Positions 55,751 to 64,000 of a stretch of DNA of 64,000 nucleotides are shown here, piece by piece. Origin of the DNA: Sabellastarte sp. h YS-2021 (taxonomy: Eukaryota; Annelida; Polychaeta; Sabellida; Sabellidae); NCBI GenBank assembly GCA_964017235.1, contig OZ024930.1, positions 149,916,221 to 149,980,220 of the forward strand, given 5' to 3'. Position 1 is the first letter of the stretch, and the number at the start of each line of letters is the position of its first letter. The position numbers were made by a program, and so were the translations under genes. The notes below the pieces were generated by a model, which saw nothing but the letters and a program-made list of their open reading frames with translations, searched no databases and was not told the origin of the DNA.

Positions 55751-58519
55751 AAGCAGGCCAGGCATACCATATATCATGAGATGGACTGGAACCCGTGACC
55801 TGAGAAATAACAGTCAAGTCATTTAGTTATTAAGTTCAGGCACAAACTTTCAGCAATTGATTTAAGTGAAATGAACAGAACAAGAAAAGACTCTTTTTAA
55901 TTGTAAAGTTTTTATTGAAAAAATATCAAAATAAATTGACAGCTGCAAAAAAAAGAAAAATACTTTTTGAATGCACAAAGTAATAACAAAATTTTAATTT
56001 CAGAATAAATCTTTCAATGATGGATGAATAATTTAATGACACTGACTTTTCTGAAAGAAATATGCAAAAAATTTTTATTCAAATGAAATCAAAACTTCAC
56101 TTTGTTGTCTCATCAAAGAAACTAATAATAAAGTACAACTTATGTAACTTCTCTTTTTCTTTAAAAAAAAGTCCAAATTTTGTATTTAAAAGGCATATGA
56201 ATTTGAAATTTTGCACCACCTGCCACTGTGACCTAGTGGGTAACTCACTTGCCTAGGAACACAGACGACGTGGATTCAAACCCAGGTACAGGCAGATACA
56301 TAATGGCTCGGATGACCACTTAAAATGGCTCCTATCCCTAGTAGCAGGTTAAAGAACCTCAAGACTTGATAAATGGTCAACCGTGAGCCTCTGTCTTTCA
56401 GTTAGGGGAATGTCAGTAATTTGAGAGTTGGACTGTGCTTCTAAATTCGGATGTGTCAAAAAGCACTTTGAGTCCTGTAGTACATGGAGATATTGTATAT
56501 CACAAAAAGTTAAATATATGCTATGAAAAAATACTTATGGTAACTCTATCAATATCAGTCTGTACAAAAGGGGGTATACAATTTCTTGAAGATGTCTAAA
56601 TACCAATTTAAGATTTGAAATTGCTTCCAAATGATGCCCAAATAATAAAAATATGTAACAAAGAAATTGATGAAAACAATCATAGATATACAAACACACA
56701 TGGTTGAAAAAAAGTATTAAAGTGCTTATAAAACTCATTTCTAGAACAAAACGTGAGTTCCCATTTTCAAAAATTGCCAATAATCATTTTAATAACATGT
56801 AAAATCAGAGATATATCTGTTTGAATCAGATCACATTGTGAAATTGCAAACCCCAGTTTGACTAAGTTTGATCAGTAATGGCTGTAACTGACCATGTTAT
56901 ATAAAGCATGTGTTTACACTTAATATTGTGCGTGTGCAGAATACACCCTGTAAAAAAGTACATATTGTGTTGTTACAGAGTGTTTTCCATTGAAATGTAC
57001 CCACTTATACAGATGTGTAACTTGATGTAAGTATGGTAAAAGTATTTGTCTTATTCAAATTAAATCCATACACATCACATTCATAATTATACACCACTAA
57101 TTTGACCTTGTAGGGTCACACAGGTGACAGTTGGGTGTCCATGAAATAAATATATAAATCTTATTTACATTTCTATAACAATTAAATATTTGAAAGTAAT
57201 TTTTGGCCTTTTTTCCTTTCAAGGCCTTGTAACTTTAAATTTAAAAACAAATGTTGGACAATCAATCAAAATGAAGTAAAATATTCAATATCTGTGTATG
57301 TAATACATTTGACTAAAAGTTAAAAATCAACTGATTCAATGGTTGTGGAAAAAAACTTGACATAAAAGAGAACCACAGTAATAGGTCAGTAATAGAGTCA
57401 TACATTTTGCATTGTAGGTTTGAACACTGTTTGGTAGGACACCACAAACTGGTAAAATACACTACCTAGATTATTGATGCTATTTTTTATCAAATTTGAA
57501 AAAAAATGTATCAAAAAATTGTGCAAACATATATGTCATAAACCTAGTCAAATAGTCAAAAAGTCAAATATGTAACACCAAACTGACTGTCAATGAAGAA
57601 GCTCAAACGATAATCTAATTCACTGATTTTTAGAATTCAGAGTCACATTTTCTTGTGTGAAAATTTTGCAGTGATGTGCAAGTTATTATGGAAATCTATT
57701 TGGACAAAAGTTTTTAATGTTAGAAAATAATTGTAACACACCATTCAAGACCAGGGACCATTTCAAGACAGCACCTTTTTAAAAAAATTTTCTTGAAAAC
57801 TTAGGTTTTCATGAAAATACTATTGGATAAATAAAATTCTAGAACACTTGTTTAAACGTTATTGTCTTGAGAAAACATCAAGGGAACAAATTTATAAATA
57901 TTTGGAATGTATTATGTTGGGACTAAACTTTAGTGACAACAATTTAAAAAACAGTCACCCATTCTATCGTTCAGTTGCACTTGTTTTGTGAATAAAGATG
58001 TGTCTGCAAAGTTCAGTTCAGTCAAATGTATCTTATTTTTAAGATGTGCATATATGATTAAATGTCAAATAAAAATAAATCAATTTAAATGCAATTAACT
58101 AATACATGTTACACGTTTATGTTAATTTAGACAATATATGAAGAACTGCTGATATTAATATGATACCTAGATGCTGTTTCAATATGGTCCTCCACAAATA
58201 ATACAGTATACATCACAACATTGAGTACATTGTATTCATGTAATCATGTACATTTTTTGTACAATTTATGATACAAAAATTCATTTAATATGTACTTGAT
58301 ATAGCAACAGTATCCACAATAAACGTACAAATATATATTGCACATCATCTTATATACAATGTACCATATTCACATGTTAATTATCACTATCAAACTTCTA
58401 GCAGTTTGGATAAATGAACTACAAGTGTCACTGTGAAAATATGGTTAATATTAAAAAGCACAAAGCTTTTTAAATTCAATGCCAAATAATCTACACATGA
58501 AACTGATGATACAAGCACA
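55751..58519 (-). other. Possible long 3' UTR of a minus-strand gene
   Basis: AT-rich, array-free sequence below the candidate terminal exon at 58520-58587, with many ATTTA motifs on the minus strand and an AATAAA (minus) at about 55912-55917. It includes a plus-strand SINE at 56214. Assignment is tentative. Confidence 0.3.
56214..56512 (+). repeat. tRNA-derived SINE
   Basis: Head with box A (TGACCTAGTGGGTAACTCAC) and box B (GGATTCAAACCC) spaced as in a tRNA, followed by a body ending CACTTTGAGTCCTGTAGTAC, ATGGAGATATTG and a short A-rich/AAGTTAAAT tail, as in SINEs mobilised by L2/CR1-type LINEs. Confidence 0.7.
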
Positions 58520-58587
58520 TCAGAACTTCTGTCTTATGAACATGTTAGGAGAACAAGATCTTCGACTTTCTTCAGATAGTAGAATGT
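58520..58587 (-). CDS. Candidate terminal coding exon of an unidentified gene
   Basis: A strong acceptor (cttttcttttctttatag, AG 58589-58588) is followed in phase 1 by ILLSEESRRSCSPNMFIRQK, Phe and TGA at 58522-58520. Too short to assign a family. Supported only by the splice site, the unique context and the long AT-rich region after the stop. Confidence 0.35.
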
Positions 58588-61500
58588 CTATAAAGAAAAG
58601 AAAAGCTTCAGTATAAATCAATAGAAAACACTATAAATGAACGAAAAAAAGAAACATAAATTTGGAAGAATGAAAACTGGGGTTTGTAAAAGTGGACATT
58701 TTGATAACAGAAGGCCAGTGAAAAGAGGTTCAATCTGCTGTAATTCAAGTCTAAAGAAATACTTTTCTGCTTCACTAAAATGAATCTGTTTGGATTATTC
58801 ATTATGTTCAATGCACTCTTTAATACTTTCTAATAAGACACAAATGTGTCAGTGACTCTGATTGGTCGAGAGGAAAAAAATCTTTAGATTATAACCCCGC
58901 ATACTCCTCTGCTTAACTGTCGCCTATATAAAAAACCACATAAAAGTGTCATTTAAAAGAAGATTTGTACGTAATTTTCCCCTTCTCGCCTTTGTGGTTC
59001 TAAACTGCCAATCAGAATATAATTTATGCATAATGTCCACCCAGTGATGGATTAGTATTAAAACAACTGATTTTTGTGTGAGAGGAGTCTGTTACCACTA
59101 GGTCACCAAGGACCCAAATTTGATTTAAAAAGTGAATGCTATGTACTGCTCACATTATACAGTTAAACTCTTTCCAAACAGAACTCAGTTAAACGGAATT
59201 CTTTATGAGTAGAAGTAAATATAAGGTTCTTGAAAAACCTTTTCCACAGAAATTTACCCTGCAACCTACAGTTCCTGGTTCAATGGTGGTACTATTCAGA
59301 GGTTTGTAAATCAAAGCCTTTATTCCATCAACAAACTTCATTTGCTATTAGTTAACTCATAATTAACAACTCATTGAGTAAATCACTGTTAGTTAGGTTT
59401 TTAGTTAAAAAGCCTCAAATTTAAAAAATAACTCACACCCTGTCATAAACTATATGTTGCGTAAACCCTCAGTTCTTTACAATATAAAGCTATCATTGTT
59501 AAAAAAACAAACTTACTTAAATTTGGTGCAGTAAGGTAATAGTAAATGGCAATGTACATAGGTTTTAAAGTAACTGAGAATTGTTAAGCCAGTATTTTGA
59601 GAATCGCAGTTTTAACATCCAGTTTTTGGTTCAGAAATATTTTTACATTGATACACAGTTAGAGATCCTCTCACTGAAGTAATATACTTCATATACAAGT
59701 GACAATATTAACATAATAAATAGTCACTACAAGCTATAATATCAATAAATGCAGATATTTCAGCATATATTACAAGTGTCAGCAACAGTTTGAGATTAAA
59801 TTACAAGTAACACCTCAAGTTTAAAACTTGTTCAGAAAGTGTATGTACATTGGTAGAAGTAAAAGTGCAAAGTCCTGGGGAGATCAGAACTAAAAGCAAT
59901 TCAAATCATCCCTAGTCTTCCCCACACATTACTTTAATCATATGGTGAAAGCAGCAGTTTGAGGTCTCATATGAATCACAACCACAGCTACAATCATATG
60001 ACATGTTACTATTCAAAATTTCCACAAATAGTTATTTCAATTTTAAATACACGATGCTGTCCAATTGTTTAAAGTTTTAAGTTTCTGGTTGCAAAAAGAC
60101 ACATTTAAAAACAACAAAATATAAATGATTTGCAGCATATTTTTTATAACCCTTTTCTGGATCAGATGTTGAAGTAAACTACTTTTAAGAAAATCATATG
60201 GTGTAAAAAATTACATTGTCTCTGACAGAATTTGATTAGAGGAACACAAACACAAATAAACACAAACATAGAAGCCAGTACACACTAAACCAACATGTCA
60301 CAATCTGACACAACAAGCTCCTATAAGAACCTTCACTGCACTGAATTAAATACATGCACTGAATACATTCTCAATTTGACCAGAAATATGGAAGCTGTGG
60401 CCATTTTAATTGGAGATCTACAAAAATGCAGGGCAAAAAGTATTTTGTAATTTGTCATCAGCTGGGTAAGAACATGAAAGGGTCGCCTTTTAATTCCCAT
60501 TTCTTTGATCAAAGCAAAAAAGATTAAATCTCATTAAGGATGAACAGCTAGGACCCCAAGCCAAAGGAAGCTACTGAATTCTTTTATCAAATATATTATT
60601 CTTCCTTGATTGATACTGATTATATAAAGTATTGCAACATTTATAAGCTCCTATTGTAAGGCAATTACTATTATATTAACCCTCACTATTTACCATTTCT
60701 TAATCAAGAGAGGGTTTCATGGGATGTGGTTTCTCTGTCTTCTTGCACATACCATCAAAGCAAATTTAAGTTCTTTAACAATTTGCAACATAAGAGTATA
60801 GTATGCATGGAAAAGGAGTAGGACATATTATAAGACTGTATTAAGTTGCTACAATTACTATAAGGAGAGCTTATAAATGTTGAAAATAACTACATATGTG
60901 TTCATACTAATATATGTACCCATATAATAATAAATGTTGGAAAAAAAAACTTTTTGTCCTAGTACATCTAACTTTTTGTCTGAATACTTTATGTCCCGGT
61001 GTGTTTTAGGTCAATACTTTTTGTCCAAATACTTTTTTCCCAAACCCCAATCTGTACTATATGATACCTACTGATCTGATAACACTTGGAGAATTCTTGT
61101 ATCATTTAGTTTTTGATGTATGCAGTCCAGGTATGTTATATCAGTTCATTGTGTTACATTGTTCTTGCTGTGTACAGACTTCCATGCTTGAACAGGGTAA
61201 GAAGTATTGAAAGCCCCCATAATGATTGTACTGGCTGTACATGCAGATATTACTCTGCAGAATCCTGTACAATCATTTTATTATGCAGCAACAGTTTTAG
61301 CTAGTGTTAGCTAATGCAACAGTACTCCTGGAATATATAAAAACAATATGTATCTTTTTTCAGCAGTTTTCGTGCAAAGCATAGACTATGCTGTGGCAGG
61401 TGCCGCTATCATAGTATTTTTATTTAAATTTTCAAGGTATTGCACATAGTAATAATCTACCATAAAAAGCCACACTTCAAGTGATACATCAGTCAGAAAC

Positions 61501-61687
61501 CTTGAGACTTCTACAAAATCACATTCTTCAGTAGGTGAGGAGCTGATGCATGTTTTTAGATCTCATTAATTTCCTAGGAGTAGAACCCAGAACTGCCCCA
61601 TAATCCTCTGCAGGTGAGAGTAAAGAACCCAATCATCCATTTTTTTGCACAAAATAGATGATATTTTTTTGTTCAATAGAAACTGTT
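58588..61687. other. Unique AT-rich DNA, no gene recognised
   Basis: No arrays, LINE pieces or convincing exons. A short 'TTTTTGTCC' phrase repeats at 60950-61030. Confidence 0.4.
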
Positions 61688-61815
61688 TCATGGTAGGTTA
61701 AGATAGGGCAATGATAGGTGAAGATAAGGCTGGATGTATGGGAAGAGAGAATCCAACAGCTGCTGTGCTTCAGGACTTTCCAACCATTGTGCATCTTCCA
61801 AAGTGAGATCAACAT
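61688..61815 (-). CDS. Candidate terminal coding exon of an unidentified gene
   Basis: Acceptor acgtgtatttgcag (AG 61817-61816), then in phase 1 an open stretch encoding VDLTLEDAQWLESPEAQQLL followed by DSLFPYIQPYLHLSLPYLNL, Pro and TGA at 61690-61688. The first half looks like ordinary acidic helical protein, not repeat translation. No consensus donor was seen before the stop. Also phase 1 at entry, like the exon at 58587, so the two could be alternative ends of one gene. Product unknown. Confidence 0.35.
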
Positions 61816-62570
61816 CTGCAAATACACGTACATCGAATGCATTGTCATTTCTCTGTCTTCACCATTCTAAGGGATATCCTGTGTACTGGTGACATGAATT
61901 TTGTTCTTACAATTTGTCTAATTCCACATAAAAAGTCACTTGAAAATGGGTTCATAATTGCAATATTTTTTTTAAATATCCATATTTCTCCAGTGTTGAA
62001 CCTCAATAGGTGTGAAACAGTCTTCCACTAAACATGATTTGCAGGTTGCAGGGTAGATTTGTAAGGTATTTTTGGAAAACATAATTCAAATGATGAGGAA
62101 ATGGTTTAATATTGATAATCAAGTGGAACTATTAGGAGAATTACATGCTCCAGTAAGAATAGTACATCTTAGATAGAATTTGTCTGACTAAATACTCAGT
62201 AATTTGTATTTTTATGTTATATGCTTGTGTTCCACTGGAGCCGAATTTACAGCCGACCCTGCGACTCGAGGGTTGGCTGCAAAAGTTAGGGGTCGGGGAC
62301 AAAATCCACAAAAATGGCAGGAAAGATCTGGGTCGGTTTCACCTCCCTGATAGGACTTGATACATCCAGACATGTCTGTATCTAGAGGCCAACCTGCCTT
62401 GGGGTCAGGATGTTTTCTACAGGACTGGTCTGGAATCTACCAGGACAAGCCCTAAACCCCTAACAGACAAGCCGGAGCAGGTCTCAACAAGCTGTAGTGA
62501 CAAACAGACAGGACTGGAGAAACATACGGAACCACATGACCAGACTTACAGTTGGTATTGTCATTACATT
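61816..62570. other. Unassigned DNA
   Basis: Nothing firm. A GC-richer stretch at 62230-62560 (GCCGACCCTGCGACTCGAGG ... AACAGACAGGACTGGAGAAA) is unlike its surroundings and may be another repeat. Confidence 0.35.
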
Positions 62571-64000
62571 TTTATGTCGTCACTCTGCGGCGTGGGCGTA
62601 CGCGCACGCGTCCGCGTGAACAACTTCTCCTCCAAAACTACAAGGCCTAGAGATGTGCTGTTTTTTTTAAAAGATACCTTATCTATCGAGGATGAAAAAT
62701 TGTTCAAGGCATGCAAATCTGTCTGTTCGTCTGTTTGCTAGAGACATTACAAGGGGGGTACCCCCACCAAAAGTGTGAAAATTTCAACACTTAATCACAA
62801 TTTTCTCAGTGACTATTGCAGGGATTTCTCTCATATCTTGCATATATGTACTAGGCCAGAGGTAGATTCTCTTGTGTGAGTATGAGACCTGGATCTGTCT
62901 TACTTTTTTTTAAATAAATGTTTTTAATAATTTTTAATGCATTAAAATTCATGAAATCATGCACAAAATCATTTATAACTTGAAAAGTGTTGCATTTAGA
63001 GCATTTTGTTAAAATATGTTATTTAGCTACTTTTTCATAGCTACAATATGGTGAGTAAGTTGGGTGCCTGTCTCAATAGCTAAGTGAGTAATAGCTACTT
63101 TTGGGCTTTTCAGTAACTTCCATCATGAGTAGAATCACTTGTAACTTAAAAACTATTGCATTTAGAGAATTTCGTATAAATATGTTATTCAGCTACTTTT
63201 GGGTCAGCTATAACATAGTAAAATTTTAGACCTGTAGCTCATGGGATAGCTGAGTAATAGCTACTTTTAGGTTATCACTGTTGAGTAAATCGCTTATAAC
63301 TTCAAAACTATTGCATTTAGAGAATTTCGTATAAATATGTTATTCAGCTACTTTTGGGTCAGCTTTAACATAGTAAAATTTCAGACCTGTAGCTCATGGC
63401 ATAGCTGAGTAATAGCTACTTTTAGGTTATCACTGTTGAGTAAATCGCTTATAACTTGGAAACTATTGCATTTAGCGTATTTTGTTTCAATATGTTATTC
63501 ACCTATTTTGGGATCAGCTATAACATAGTGAAGTTTCAGATCTGTGGCTCATTGCATAGCTGAGTAATAGCTACTTTGAAGTTCTCACTATTGAGTAAAT
63601 CAGTTGTAATTGGAAAACTATTGCATTTAGAGAATTTCGTATAAATATGTTATTCAGCTACTTTTGGGTCAGCTATAACATAGTAAAATTTCAGACCTGT
63701 AGCTCATGGCATAGCTGAGTAATAGCTACTTTTAGGTCATCACTATTGAGTAAATCAGTTGTAACTTGAAAACTATTGCATTTACAGTATTTTGCTTAAA
63801 TATGTTGTTCACCTACTTTTGGGTCAGCTATAACATAGTAAAATTTCAGACCTGTAGCTCATTGCATAGCTGAGTAATAACTACTTTGAGGTTCTCACTA
63901 TTGAGTAAATCAGTTGTAATTGCAAAACTATTGCATTTAGAGAATTTAGTGTAAATATGTTATTCAGCTACTTTTGGGTCAGCTATAACATAGTAAAATT
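62570..64000 (-). mobile_element. Array-bearing element (155-bp family), copy 3, inverted, runs off the window
   Basis: 62575-62900 is the reverse complement of the tail at 12120-12440; 62940-64000 is the 155-bp array in reverse orientation (GGGTCAGCTATAACATAGTA near 63202, 63357, 63512, 63667, 63822, 63976). The terminal CpG-rich hairpin-like segment (62588-62616, GGCGTACGCGCACGCG) is better preserved here than in copy 1. The head lies beyond 64000. Confidence 0.85.

Overview
The window looks like intron-rich, repeat-dense DNA from an invertebrate animal, probably marine. The grounds are canonical GT/AG-bounded exons, CR1/L2-type LINEs, a tyrosine-recombinase (Ngaro-type) retrotransposon, a PIF/Harbinger DNA transposon, several MITEs and many ~135-170 bp satellite-like arrays carried inside dispersed elements. 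The species cannot be fixed from the sequence alone. There are no bacterial operons, CRISPR arrays or intact tRNA genes.

The main host gene is on the minus strand and is cut into short exons that are easy to overlook: 35213-35032, 33780-33626, 29665-29469, 23476-23350, a duplicated 420-bp exon (19691-19272 and 15801-15382) and a stop-containing last exon 3192-3041. Every splice phase matches (2/2, 1/1, 0/0, 1/1, 1/1, 1/1). The translation reads as the middle and end of a Rel homology domain (part of the N-terminal domain, then the IPT/TIG dimerisation domain), then a KKRK nuclear-localisation-like motif, a Ser/Asp-rich region and an aromatic/acidic tail: a Rel/NF-kB-like transcription factor without visible ankyrin repeats. 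The first exons, with the DNA-recognition loop, were not found. Its introns are almost wholly transposon and satellite DNA.

Layout: 1-3.04 kb, downstream/3' UTR with a 5S-rRNA-like relic; 3.04-3.19 last Rel exon; 3.5-6.9 a broken LINE interrupted by a ~160-bp tandem array; 7.1-12.4 an array-bearing element with a second element (169-bp array) nested in it; 12.9-17.4 and 18.5-22.6 two copies of a segmental duplication, each with one copy of the 420-bp exon; 23.35-23.48 and 29.47-29.67 the two IPT exons, whose intron is ~96% a dead Harbinger transposon; 29.9-33.1 further arrays; 33.6-35.2 two RHD-N exons separated by a MITE; 36.1-38.8 a 5'-truncated LINE whose ORF is fused to a MITE-derived start; 39.3-44.2 apparently unique DNA with possible regulatory motifs (a palindromic kB site, an NRF1-like site); 44.2-46.5 LINE tails; 47.1-48.3 a 157-bp array; 48.9-54.6 a nearly intact Ngaro element with split direct repeats; 55.5-62 mostly unique AT-rich DNA with two candidate minus-strand terminal exons; 62.6-64 the reverse complement of the 155-bp array element.

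The observations I rate highest are the fragmented Rel-like gene, its duplicated symmetric exon, the in-frame UAG between gag and pol in the Ngaro element, the MITE/LINE fusion ORF, and a MITE whose empty site is preserved in the second duplicon.
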